In this document: positions 44,311 to 52,744 of the stretch, one piece after another
Position numbering within the stretch: the stretch's first letter is position 1
How the letters are laid out: each line of letters opens with the position of its first letter
Assembly (NCBI RefSeq): GCF_003054225.1
Contig: NZ_QBKQ01000002.1
Coordinates: forward strand, 620,001 to 684,000
From: Christiangramia gaetbulicola
GTDB taxonomy: Bacteria; Bacteroidota; Bacteroidia; Flavobacteriales; Flavobacteriaceae
DNA: 64,000 bases
Direction: 5' to 3'
Position numbers and translations under genes: made by a program
The notes under the pieces: model-generated
Seen by the model: only the letters and a program-made list of their open reading frames with translations
The model's database searches: none
What the model was told of the DNA's origin: nothing

Positions 44311-45345
44311 ATGAAAAAAATTTTACAGATTTTAATGCTCATCGTTGTTACTGCTGGAGTAGCACAAAATAACAACATCAATAAATGGAACGATCTAGCA
44401 AATCAAGATCCAAGTTTACAACCTGAGTATGGGAACATAAAGAAAACAAAAGAACAAATAGAATCCGATCAGGAATTTGTCAATAAATTACTTGAAGAAT
44501 ATAAAGGTGATAGAAAAAAGGCAGGTCAAAAAATGATAGAACTTGGCTTCCAATATCTTTATCAGAAAAGAGATCTAATTACTGCAATGCGGAGATTTAA
44601 TCAAGCCTTCCTAATTAACCCTAAAGATGCAGATTTATATTATGGTTTTGGTGCTGTATATTTCAATCTTGGTGGAATGAAGCAAGCAAGAAAACAGTAC
44701 GATAAAGGATTAGAAATCGAACCAAATCATTTCGAAATTCTTACTGACTATGGCACAACTTATTTAGGAGAATATTATAACGAAATCAATTCAGATCCTT
44801 CAACAGCAAGTAAGAATTTAGATTTAGCATTAGAGAAATTAAGGGAATCTTATTTAGTAGATCAAAACTATTCAAGCACATCATACAAACTATCAATAGT
44901 TTATTTGCTTAAAAACGATTGCAAAAATTCCAGAAAGTTTTTAGATATCACGAAAAAGATTGACTCTAATGTAATAACCCAAGATTATTTGAATGAATTT
45001 AATCTAAAATGTAGGAACGATAAAATAGATTGTTCTACTATAAAAACTGGGAAATTCAGGATTGATGATGAAGAAATTGGTATAACACTTATTACAAGAA
45101 CGGATAATTTTCAAATAGAAGAAAACGAAAATCTCAATTACAAATTAAAGTTATCCATTACTTGGTTAGATGAATGTACTTATGAATTAAAACCTGTAGA
45201 GGATTTAATAAACCCGAATGCTGAATTACCAACAATGATTGTAACTTGTCATGTAACTGAAATAAATGGAAATAGTTATCAGCAAGTATCTTCTTCAAAT
45301 GAAAGTTCAATTAAAATATCTAAAGAAGTAGAAATTTTGAACTAA
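44311..45345 (+). CDS. Cassette 14: exported TPR protein
   Basis: 344 residues with a signal peptide (ILQILMLIVVTAGVAQ). Residues ~70-200 hold TPR repeats (AMRRFNQAFLINPKDADLYYG, KQYDKGLEIEPNHFEIL). The C-terminal ~100 residues are a beta-rich domain (YKLKLSITWLDECTYELKPV) absent from the shorter paralogue at 60340. The N-terminal two thirds are very similar in the two, including DPSLQPEYGNI. Periplasmic, function unknown. Confidence 0.78.
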   Translation: MKKILQILMLIVVTAGVAQNNNINKWNDLANQDPSLQPEYGNIKKTKEQIESDQEFVNKLLEEYKGDRKKAGQKMIELGFQYLYQKRDLITAMRRFNQAFLINPKDADLYYGFGAVYFNLGGMKQARKQYDKGLEIEPNHFEILTDYGTTYLGEYYNEINSDPSTASKNLDLALEKLRESYLVDQNYSSTSYKLSIVYLLKNDCKNSRKFLDITKKIDSNVITQDYLNEFNLKCRNDKIDCSTIKTGKFRIDDEEIGITLITRTDNFQIEENENLNYKLKLSITWLDECTYELKPVEDLINPNAELPTMIVTCHVTEINGNSYQQVSSSNESSIKISKEVEILN

Positions 45346-45354
45346 ACGCCACAT

Positions 45355-45479
45355 AACAACGGTTCATCGCCAATAAGCGGCACCGTTAGAAAGAAAATAA
45401 TTAACTTGACCAACAAACCAATACTAAGCCGACAAATCCGCGTCCCCTACTCCGCCAACTGGCGATAACCGAGACCGTT
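45355..45479 (+). repeat. attC-like site 14
   Basis: Closes cassette 14: start GTTATGTGGCATTAAA (44283), reversed end GTTATGTGGCGTTTAG. Confidence 0.88.
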
Positions 45480-45497
45480 GCCAACAATTTTTAAAAT

Positions 45498-46214
45498 ATG
45501 ATTGAATTACAAATTGAAAGAGAACCGATAGAGCAAGTAATAGACTTGTATTCCAGAATTAAAGAAGATCTAGGGCAAAAAATAAATTTGATTATAGAGG
45601 AAAATCCAGAAATAGATGGAAATTCTGATGTAAGATTAGTATCAATGAAACTTACTATGGAAGTCGTACAGACTAATATTTTAGTTTTTTATTGTATACG
45701 AGACAGCTTTAAAAATTTAGAAATTTGGGAATATCAAGAATTTGAAAATGAGGCTAAAAAACAGGAATTCCTAAATGATAGATTATATTTTATTTCAGGC
45801 GATTTAAGAGAAAATGTTTTTTCGAATACATTTTTAAGATTTGAAAATTTCATTAAAATAATAGCTAATTCATTAAATATTCCAGGAGAAAGAATAAACA
45901 AACTTTCTAAAGATTTAATCGAACATTTGGATATTGCAGACGATTACAAAAATTTAATCGATTTGTTTACCTACTTAAGAAATACTGTACATACAGCAGG
46001 TTTTCACAATAGAGATAATGTAACGGTTAACTACAAAGGTGTTGACTACGAATTTGTAAAAGATTCACCAACAATTTTTTACAACAATGACTTTTTAGAA
46101 TTGTTAGTGAAAGAAGTAACCGATTTAATGAAACTAATTATTGACTCAGAAGAAATTAAAGAAAAAGATACAATTGAACATAATTATTCAAATTTAGTTT
46201 TTAACGATAATTAA
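45498..46214 (+). CDS. Cassette 15: HEPN-like helical protein
   Basis: 238 residues, all-helical, soluble. LFTYLRNTVHTAGFHNRDN carries an R-N-x-x-H element like the Rx4-6H active site of HEPN RNases, within a helix pair in the C-terminal half. HEPN proteins are common toxins and defence effectors, but the motif is short. Ten bases upstream of a small second gene. Confidence 0.58.
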   Translation: MIELQIEREPIEQVIDLYSRIKEDLGQKINLIIEENPEIDGNSDVRLVSMKLTMEVVQTNILVFYCIRDSFKNLEIWEYQEFENEAKKQEFLNDRLYFISGDLRENVFSNTFLRFENFIKIIANSLNIPGERINKLSKDLIEHLDIADDYKNLIDLFTYLRNTVHTAGFHNRDNVTVNYKGVDYEFVKDSPTIFYNNDFLELLVKEVTDLMKLIIDSEEIKEKDTIEHNYSNLVFNDN

Positions 46215-46224
46215 AATTTCAAAA

Positions 46225-46419
46225 ATGCCAATTAAGAAAACCTTCGTTGATGATAATGGAAATGAAATGATTTTTCATCTCAATACCGATGACAAACTGT
46301 ACCTAGAAGTTAAAAATGAAAATTTTCCTGATCACCCAAATTATATAGTCCTAGAAAGAGATGATGTTGAAGAATTGATTTTACTACTCACAGATGAATT
46401 AAATAAAACTGTTGATTAA
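46225..46419 (+). CDS. Cassette 15: small acidic partner
   Basis: 64 residues, acidic (FVDDNGNEMIFHLNTDDKLY, then LERDDVEELILLLTDELNK). It starts ten bases after the HEPN-like gene and could be its antitoxin or immunity protein; size and position are the only support. Confidence 0.52.
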   Translation: MPIKKTFVDDNGNEMIFHLNTDDKLYLEVKNENFPDHPNYIVLERDDVEELILLLTDELNKTVD

Positions 46420-46442
46420 ATTCGTGCGTAAAAACAGTTGGC

Positions 46443-46567
46443 AACAACGGTTCATCGCCAATAGCCGGCACCGTTAGAAAGAAAATAATTAACTTGACCA
46501 ACAAACCAATACGAAGCCGACAACTCCGCGTCCCTTACTCCGCCAACTGGCGATAACCGAGACCGTT
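46443..46567 (+). repeat. attC-like site 15
   Basis: Closes cassette 15: start GTTGCCAACAATTTTTA (45477), reversed end GTTGCCAACTGTTTTTA. The left part reads AATAGCCGGCACC. Confidence 0.9.
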
Positions 46568-46634
46568 ACCTGCAATAGCTCTAACAGGCTCTGATTGAAC
46601 AAACAGTTAAAATTTATTGATCCTTTTAAACATT

Positions 46635-47132
46635 TTACTGCTTAACGGGTCTATTAAAATTGACCTGACGAAGTATTATACTGTCATTTTGAATTTCGTC
46701 TATATCAATTATGAAAATCAAAACATCTTCATCCCAACTATCATCTTCTTCAAAAGTTTTAGCAATCTTAATGTAAGGCGTTGTTCTAAAAAAATTAATG
46801 TCTAAAGTATTCCTATTTTTTAAAAATGATTTATGTTTTTGTAAGATTAAAGGCGGTTTGCCTCCAAAATGGTTATAAGCCTTTTGGCTTTGATTAAAAT
46901 GTGAAAAACGAAATTTATCATCTCCATAGGAGTCTTTTTCCATTTGTCTTACCTTATAATCAATTGATTTTTCTAATTTTTGATCTGGAGATCCAGCTTG
47001 AACAAGTTCTGTAAAATCAACCTTTTCCATTTCATCATATCTCTGGTCAAATCTTATGTAAACTGTATCTTTTACTTGAGAAAAAGATAAAACTGGAACT
47101 AAATAGATAAGAATCAGAAGAACTTTTTTCAT
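46635..47132 (-). CDS. Cassette 16: exported protein on the opposite strand
   Basis: 165 residues with a signal peptide (KKVLLILIYLVPVLSFSQ). The mature part is polar with aromatic strands (KDTVYIRFDQRYDEMEKVDF, then HKSFLKNRNTLDINFFRTT). It is the only gene inside a bounded cassette that faces left, with its start near site 16. It must have its own promoter, probably in the ~100 bases before site 16. Unknown function. Confidence 0.68.
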   Translation of the reverse strand: MKKVLLILIYLVPVLSFSQVKDTVYIRFDQRYDEMEKVDFTELVQAGSPDQKLEKSIDYKVRQMEKDSYGDDKFRFSHFNQSQKAYNHFGGKPPLILQKHKSFLKNRNTLDINFFRTTPYIKIAKTFEEDDSWDEDVLIFIIDIDEIQNDSIILRQVNFNRPVKQ

Positions 47133-47228
47133 AATGGACTATATTCGTTTTATTAAATTTTTGAAAAGATACTAATCAAGTAAAGCTTAAAAAAATACAA
47201 TCATAATTAGATAGTCGCTACGGCAGGT

Positions 47229-47353
47229 AACAACGGTTCATCGCCAATAAGCGGCACCGTTAGAAAGAAAAGAATTAACTTGACCAACGAACCAATACTA
47301 AGCCGACAAATCCGCGTCCCTTACTCCGCCAACTGGCGATAACCGAGACCGTT
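47229..47353 (+). repeat. attC-like site 16
   Basis: Closes cassette 16: start GTTACCTGCAATAGC (46565), reversed end GTTACCTGCCGTAGC. The site direction is the same as in the others although the enclosed gene is reversed. Confidence 0.9.
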
Positions 47354-47375
47354 AGCACGCATATTTAGAGAGATA

Positions 47376-47852
47376 ATGCCAAGAATAAAATTACTGACTC
47401 ACATAAAGGCTGACAAAGAATTAGTATTCAATTTATCAAGAAGCATTGATCTCCATAAAATTTCAGTTGCACAAACTAACGAAGAAGCAATTGCTGGAGT
47501 AACAAGCGGATTAATTGGTCCTAATGAAAGTGTAACCTGGAAAGGAAAACATTTTGGAGTTACTCAAAAATTGACAACTAAAATTACTGAATACAACTAC
47601 TCCAACAATTTCACCGATGAAATGGTAAGTGGTGCTTTTGAAAGTTTCAAACATCAGCACATATTTACTAAAGAAGAAAATGGAACTTTAATGACAGATA
47701 TTTTTGACTACAGATCACCATTAATGTTTTTAGGTAAAATTGCAGATTATCTCTTTTTGAAAAGATATATGACAAAATTATTAGAGGAAAGAAATCAAAT
47801 AATAAAAGAGTTCGCAGAATCTGATAGATGGAAAGAAGTGAATCTTGATTAA
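47376..47852 (+). CDS. Cassette 17: SRPBCC/START-like protein
   Basis: 158 residues. KLLTHIKADKELVFNLSRSI is the typical opening strand-helix of SRPBCC ligand-binding proteins, and GTLMTDIFDYRSPLMFLGKIADYLFLKRYM the closing segment with the long C-terminal helix. Such proteins bind lipids or small hydrophobic compounds; cytoplasmic. It overlaps the frame of the RDD gene. Confidence 0.8.
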   Translation: MPRIKLLTHIKADKELVFNLSRSIDLHKISVAQTNEEAIAGVTSGLIGPNESVTWKGKHFGVTQKLTTKITEYNYSNNFTDEMVSGAFESFKHQHIFTKEENGTLMTDIFDYRSPLMFLGKIADYLFLKRYMTKLLEERNQIIKEFAESDRWKEVNLD

Positions 47853-47916
47853 AAATATCTTTTATAGAAATTATTATCTTCCGCCAAAATTCAAACTACT
47901 ACCTACAAATTTTACA

Positions 47917-48363
47917 ATGATTGTCACTAACAATAAACCTTATCTATCCAAAAGAATTATAGCAACGATTATCGATTATGGAATTTATTACCTGTTCTTT
48001 TTCATTTATATCGGTTTCTTCGGAGAAGATAATGGTGAAGGCGGAAAACATGTAACAGGATTTTTAGGCCTCATTCCAATCATAGTTTGGTTTATATATT
48101 TTGTTCTAATGGAAGCTACTTTTTATGCAACACTAGGACATCAATTATTTGAATTAGAAGTTAGAGATATAGATGGGAGTAAGATCGAATTTACCCAGGC
48201 CTTAAGGAGAAGATTATTAGATTTTATAGACTTAGGTTTTTTAGGAATTCCAGCAATAATAGCAATTAAAAATACTGAACATCATCAAAAGCTTGGAGAT
48301 TTATGGGCTAAAACCAAAATTGTAAAAATTCAAGATAAAAAAGCTGACGTAGAAGTAAGTTAG
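47917..48363 (+). CDS. Cassette 17: RDD-family membrane protein
   Basis: 148 residues from MIVTNNKPYLSKRIIATIID; the 24 extra upstream residues from 47845 overlap the preceding gene. Helices near residues 15-35 and 55-75 are preceded by KRIIATIIDYG, and LGHQLFELEVRDIDG and ALRRRLLDFIDLG follow. Together these are typical of RDD proteins, integral membrane proteins of unclear role (some transport). Probably works with the SRPBCC protein. Confidence 0.8.
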   Translation: MIVTNNKPYLSKRIIATIIDYGIYYLFFFIYIGFFGEDNGEGGKHVTGFLGLIPIIVWFIYFVLMEATFYATLGHQLFELEVRDIDGSKIEFTQALRRRLLDFIDLGFLGIPAIIAIKNTEHHQKLGDLWAKTKIVKIQDKKADVEVS

Positions 48364-48381
48364 TGCTTAAATACGCGAGCT

Positions 48382-48506
48382 AACAACGGTTCATCGCCAA
48401 TAAGCGGCACCGTTAGTAAGAAAATAATTAACTTGACCAACAAACCAATACTAAGCCGACAAATCCGCGTCCCTTACTCCGCCAACTGGCGATAACCGAG
48501 ACCGTT
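48382..48506 (+). repeat. attC-like site 17
   Basis: Closes cassette 17: start GTTAGCACGCATATTTA (47351), reversed end GTTAGCTCGCGTATTTA. Confidence 0.88.
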
Positions 48507-48519
48507 GCCACCAATTTTA

Positions 48520-49566
48520 ATGAGAGTAAAAAACCCCATATTTACATTTACAATTTTAGTCTTTCTTTTTGCTATACTCCTTTATGTTGTTTTAGGATTT
48601 TGGGGCATTGGCGCCATATTATGGATATTTGGAGTTTATATAATATTAATTGTTTCAAGTTTAATATTAAAAAAGCTAAAAGTTAAAAATAGAAACTTGA
48701 TAGAGTGGACTTTAATCTTTCTCTTTATTTTATCTCACTTTTTATATTATTTAAATTGGGATGTTTCAAGTGAAATTTATTTTAATGATAATGAAAATCC
48801 TTTTGTAAGTAAAAATCAAAGTTTCATAATAGTTTTTGGTATTGAAAATCAACCAAAATTAGAAAACAACTATTTTTCAAACAACGAAATTCAAATTCCT
48901 GAAAATGGGATTTTATTGACTTCATCCAATAAAGAAGAATTTAAACAACGATATAAATTTCCAATCGTAGGAACTGGAAATAAATTTAAGACAAGCCATT
49001 TCGAACAATATGCTTGCTACGGTAAACAAAATCACAAATTTAATTACGTTGTTGGAACGATTAGTAATCAAAGAGATATTGATTATGAGTACAGAGACTC
49101 GATTGGTGATATATTATGTAAAAAGCTAAACAAGGAAGAAATTCATAGCAACTTAAAATCAGGTTATAAGGAAGGGAATTACTTAGATCAAAAGGATGTT
49201 TTTATAAATTATGCTAATCTTACTAAATTACCGGAAGGAGTTTTAGAACTAAAGAATCTAGAATATCTAAACGTTCATTCCAATAAGCTTAATAAAATAC
49301 CGGAAGATATTATGAACTTCCCAAAACTTAAAAAGCTCTCCATTGGATATAATAATATTAATAAAATTCCCGATTGGATCGGCTCTTTAAAAAATCTAAA
49401 AAGTCTTTCTGTTAATGGAAACAATTTAAAAAAATTACCTGACACACTATTAACCTTGAGAAAGCTTGAATATTTATTAATTAGAGAAAATGATTTTGAC
49501 GAAATGAAAATTGATGAAATTATTAAACCCTTTAAAAATAAAGGTATTCAAGTTCAATTCGAATAA
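48520..49566 (+). CDS. Cassette 18: membrane protein with leucine-rich repeats
   Basis: 348 residues from the ATG at 48520. Three membrane helices lie in the first ~85 residues, then a soluble region, then four leucine-rich repeats (about 245-340): LTKLPEGVLELKNLEYLNVH, LNKIPEDIMNFPKLKKLSIG, INKIPDWIGSLKNLKSLSVN, LKKLPDTLLTLRKLEYLLIR. The LRR part is a protein-binding surface; which side of the membrane it faces is unclear. Confidence 0.78.
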   Translation: MRVKNPIFTFTILVFLFAILLYVVLGFWGIGAILWIFGVYIILIVSSLILKKLKVKNRNLIEWTLIFLFILSHFLYYLNWDVSSEIYFNDNENPFVSKNQSFIIVFGIENQPKLENNYFSNNEIQIPENGILLTSSNKEEFKQRYKFPIVGTGNKFKTSHFEQYACYGKQNHKFNYVVGTISNQRDIDYEYRDSIGDILCKKLNKEEIHSNLKSGYKEGNYLDQKDVFINYANLTKLPEGVLELKNLEYLNVHSNKLNKIPEDIMNFPKLKKLSIGYNNINKIPDWIGSLKNLKSLSVNGNNLKKLPDTLLTLRKLEYLLIRENDFDEMKIDEIIKPFKNKGIQVQFE

Positions 49567-49577
49567 AAACTGGTGGC

Positions 49578-49702
49578 AACAACGGTTCATCGCCAATAAG
49601 CGGCACCGTTAGTAAGAAAATAATTAACTTGACCAACAACAAAACACTAAGCCGACAAATCCGCGTCCCCTACTCCGCCAACTGGCGATAACCGAGACCG
49701 TT
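49578..49702 (+). repeat. attC-like site 18
   Basis: Closes cassette 18: start GTTGCCACCAATTTTAAT (48504), reversed end GTTGCCACCAGTTTTTAT. Confidence 0.9.
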
Positions 49703-49737
49703 GGCAGTAATGCTTGGAGAGAAACAACAAAGTACAA

Positions 49738-50256
49738 ATGAGAACAATATTATCAATCATAATTCTACTATTTTCAAATTTCCTTTTCTCGCAAAACCAA
49801 TCACAGGAAAATACAGATAATTACATCTATAAAATTATTTCAGATTTAGAGAAAGAAAATAAAGTGACTGACAAACCGGTTATTGTAATAAATGAAATAG
49901 TTTATAAAGAAAGAAGCTGGGATACTCTAAGCTTTTCAAAATTTGACATAGAGTCAATCAGCATCATCCACAAAGATCAAAAAGATTTAGTTGAAGTTTA
50001 TGGTGAACAAAGTATAAATGGTGTAATTCTGATAGAAGCAAAACCTTTCGAACAAAAAATCAAAGAAGAATATGAAGGTGATTCAAATGTACTTTTCATA
50101 ATAGATGAAAAAGAAATAAGTAATTCAAAAGCAAAAAAGATAAATCCTGATTCAATTGCCCATATTCAAGTAATTAAAAACAAAGATTCGATTATAAAAT
50201 ACACTTCAAAAGAAGTTCAAGGCATAATTAAAATCACTTTAAAGAATAATCCGTAA
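49738..50256 (+). CDS. Cassette 19: exported protein with TonB-plug-like modules
   Basis: 172 residues with a signal peptide (TILSIIILLFSNFLFSQ). Two modules resemble the plug strand-turn of TonB receptors: SISIIHKDQKDLVEVYGEQS followed by NGVILIEAK, and SIAHIQVIKNKDSIIKYTSK followed by GIIKITLK. There is no barrel. Such free plug-like proteins are known in Bacteroidota, but their role is not. Periplasmic. Confidence 0.7.
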   Translation: MRTILSIIILLFSNFLFSQNQSQENTDNYIYKIISDLEKENKVTDKPVIVINEIVYKERSWDTLSFSKFDIESISIIHKDQKDLVEVYGEQSINGVILIEAKPFEQKIKEEYEGDSNVLFIIDEKEISNSKAKKINPDSIAHIQVIKNKDSIIKYTSKEVQGIIKITLKNNP

Positions 50257-50270
50257 AAAGCACTACAGCC

Positions 50271-50395
50271 AACAACGGTTCATCGCCAATAAGCGGCACC
50301 GTTAGAAAGAAAATAATTAACTTGACCAAGAAACTAATACTAAGCCGACAAATCCGCGTCCCCTACTCCGCCAACTGGCGATAACCGAGACCGTT
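50271..50395 (+). repeat. attC-like site 19
   Basis: Closes cassette 19: start GTTGGCAGTAATGCTT (49700), reversed end GTTGGCTGTAGTGCTT. Confidence 0.9.
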
Positions 50396-50409
50396 AGGTC
50401 GCATTTAAT

Positions 50410-51555
50410 ATGAAGAAAAGTCTCAAAAGAATTGATAGAGGATTATCTCATTATCGTGATCTAAAAAAGGATTTAGAGAGTGAAGATGAAAGAATAAGCA
50501 AATCTCTTCCTCTCTTTATTAGGATAATGTATTATGACACCAATCCCTGGATCAAACAAATAAACCGATTTGACTTATTAAGATTAGCTAGTCTTGATGA
50601 GGATTTTGGGCAAATTGATTCCAAAATCAACAATCAAGTTTCATACTGCTCAAGAATAAATCCAAGAACAAAAACATACTTAGAAATACCTTTAAATGAA
50701 TTCTTTGAAAGCGAAATTTTAAAAATTCAAGATAAATTATATACAGTTAAAGATTTTGTTTTTGCACTAGCTTATAATGGAGGAATTCATATGATTCCAG
50801 ACAAAAAATTTGAAGAAAGCTACAATTTGATCTATGAAGAGTTTTTTGAGAAATTTCCCATAATTTCATTTGAAATCACAGAACAAATTTCAAAGATCCT
50901 AGTTCAAATTTTTGATGAATTATATTCTATTCTTGTTGGAGACAATAATGCCTACGCTTTTAATTCAAAATTTGCTCCTAAAATCGCGGAAAAGGGGAAA
51001 ATATTGGAAGGAAGTTTATTTGAGCATTCCTATATGCAATTCCCTGTAAGAGAGAAAAAATCAAAAGGAATAAGATTTTGTGTGGAATTTAAAATTCGTG
51101 GCAATAATTCTAAGAACATAATATTTGAATACGGACACCGAGAAATTGAAGATTTAAGGATCAAACTTTTTAACAGTAAAACATATGTAATAGTAGAAGT
51201 TAAAACTAAAAATGATCAAGAAACTTTAAGGTATGATTTAAAAGAAAAAATCTCTGAATTTATTAATCTTGAAATTTCCCTTTATCCTAGCGGACATTTA
51301 ATATTAGCAATAAACAATTTGACTGTAGCTAATGGGAAGGTTAATGATAAAATTTCAATCATTGATGGAAAGGTTATAATGGGAAGTAACCTATCAGGGA
51401 GTAATTTTGGAGAATTTTTCGAAAGAACTATTACTGTCCAATCAATTGATAATAATAATGAATTCCGTGTTCTAAATGCGTATGCAATGAAAAAATTAAG
51501 CTTACAACCACAGAATATTCCATACAATCAAATTAAAAGAGAATTCATTAATTAA
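50410..51555 (+). CDS. Cassette 20: soluble protein of unknown function
   Basis: 381 residues without signal or membrane segments. The first half is helical (HYRDLKKDLESEDERISKSL); the second half is beta-rich with alternating hydrophobic strands (KGIRFCVEFKIRGNNSKNII, LRIKLFNSKTYVIVEVKTK, INLEISLYPSGHLILAINN) that suggest a jelly-roll/lectin-like domain. No family recognised; it fills its cassette completely. Confidence 0.62.
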   Translation: MKKSLKRIDRGLSHYRDLKKDLESEDERISKSLPLFIRIMYYDTNPWIKQINRFDLLRLASLDEDFGQIDSKINNQVSYCSRINPRTKTYLEIPLNEFFESEILKIQDKLYTVKDFVFALAYNGGIHMIPDKKFEESYNLIYEEFFEKFPIISFEITEQISKILVQIFDELYSILVGDNNAYAFNSKFAPKIAEKGKILEGSLFEHSYMQFPVREKKSKGIRFCVEFKIRGNNSKNIIFEYGHREIEDLRIKLFNSKTYVIVEVKTKNDQETLRYDLKEKISEFINLEISLYPSGHLILAINNLTVANGKVNDKISIIDGKVIMGSNLSGSNFGEFFERTITVQSIDNNNEFRVLNAYAMKKLSLQPQNIPYNQIKREFIN

Positions 51556-51564
51556 ACGCGACCT

Positions 51565-51689
51565 AACAACGGTTCCTCGCCAATAAGCGGCACCGTTAGT
51601 AAGAAAATAATTAACTTGACCAACAAACCAATACTAAGCCGACAAATCCGCGTCCCTTACTCCGCCAACTGGCGATAACCGAGACCGTT
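51565..51689 (+). repeat. attC-like site 20
   Basis: Closes cassette 20: start GTTAGGTCGCATTTAAT (50393), reversed end GTTAGGTCGCGTTTAAT. One base differs in the left L-stem region (TTCCTCGCC). Confidence 0.9.
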
Positions 51690-51796
51690 ACAAGCGATAA
51701 CCTCAACACGAAACACTCCCTTAAGGGTCGTGTTTCTGTTTCGCTACGCATTGAGAAACTCATTACATTCCGTTTCACCACAATGCTAATCACTTG

Positions 51797-51829
51797 TAAC
51801 GTATCGCGGTTAACAATAAAAATAGCCCT
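51797..51829 (-). repeat. Inverted remnant of the divergent site (site 21 family)
   Basis: TAACGTATCGCGGTTA (51797-51812) and ACAATAAAAATAGCCCT (51813-51829) are exact reverse complements of 52609-52624 and 52522-52538 in site 21. The ~70 bases between these blocks are missing here. Confidence 0.72.
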
Positions 51830-51854
51830 TGCGATTTTGCAAATCGACTTTAAT

Positions 51855-52403
51855 ATGAAAAAAAAATTACACTTCGATCCTCCTAAACCAACTAAATTAC
51901 ATGAATACATCACTATAGAATATGGTAAAATAAGAAATGTACATTATTTACAAATGATTCAAGATTTACCACCTGGAATTCACGACGCTTTAAAGAAATC
52001 TAATTCAAAAATCACAATACCTGTCAATGATGAATATACAGTTCTTAAAAATTTCCATTTACCTCCAAAACTTGAAAAAGTTGATCCGTATATTAAAAAA
52101 CAAAAAAACGCTAAATATACTCATGAATTAATACTACCTAATTGGGAATCAGTCGATAAATATTTCAAAAATTTTTCAACTACCAAAATCTATCCACCAT
52201 CAGATTATATCCTAAAAACTATGGTTCGAGACAGAAAAGTATTTATAAAATTAACTCCTTTAGAAAAATTAAAAATTGATTATTATTTATTCGATTTTAG
52301 TACCCTGACAGCAGACCAAAAAATTAGTATAATTGGTATTACAATCGGAACAATAATTACTATAGTTTTAAGTGTCATAGGTTGGACATATTTTACTAAT
52401 TAA
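51855..52403 (+). CDS. Cassette 21: tail-anchored-type protein
   Basis: 182 residues from the ATG at 51855; upstream codons in the longer frame (from 51783) run through the inverted site remnant and are unlikely. The soluble part is basic and Pro-containing (KKKLHFDPPKPTKLHEYITI), and a single membrane helix lies at the C-terminus (ISIIGITIGTIITIVLSVIG). Unknown function. It lies between an inverted site remnant and the divergent site 21. Confidence 0.62.
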   Translation: MKKKLHFDPPKPTKLHEYITIEYGKIRNVHYLQMIQDLPPGIHDALKKSNSKITIPVNDEYTVLKNFHLPPKLEKVDPYIKKQKNAKYTHELILPNWESVDKYFKNFSTTKIYPPSDYILKTMVRDRKVFIKLTPLEKLKIDYYLFDFSTLTADQKISIIGITIGTIITIVLSVIGWTYFTN

Positions 52404-52489
52404 TAAAAACTAAAAAATTAATAATCGTATTTAGTAGTCCTAATCGTAAGAACTGTGATTCATATTTAGTGCTTTCGGTGACCGCATAT

Positions 52490-52623
52490 AACTTCGGTTA
52501 TAATCAATTGCCGTGCAATTGAGGGCTATTTTTATTGTCAGTTACCTTACGCGTTCCCGCGACTTACAAGCTAAGGCTTGACATCGCTCCACGCACGGCA
52601 ACTGAACATAACCGCGATACGTT
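52490..52623 (+). repeat. Divergent attC-like site 21
   Basis: 134 bases, nearly unrelated in sequence to the other sites but with the same plan: AAC-TT-CGGTTAT on the left pairs with ATAACCG-CGATAC-GTT on the right, then TTGCCGTGC with GCACGGCAA. It closes cassette 21: start GTTACAAGCGATAACC (51687), reversed end GTTATATGCGGTCACC, a weaker match than elsewhere. Confidence 0.78.
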
Positions 52624-52708
52624 ATAGGCAAGCGCTAAACAAACCTCATATTAGTTAAAGATTTTTCAAAAATAGCTGCCATTTAAAATTTTAGATAAAA
52701 ATAAAAGC

Positions 52709-52716
52709 TATATTTG
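52709..52716 (+). promoter_or_regulatory. Candidate Bacteroidota -7 box upstream of rloA
   Basis: TATATTTG fits the Bacteroidota -7 consensus TAnnTTTG and lies 29 bases before the rloA start. No clear TTTG -33 element is seen, so this is tentative. Confidence 0.4.
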
Positions 52717-52744
52717 CAGTATAAATGCAAAAAAGAAGTTTATT

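Noticed and set aside
51687-51800. A complete gene-less mini-cassette
   Set aside because: The ends match, but position 11 is paired and no intact site follows, so I treat it as part of a rearranged cassette.
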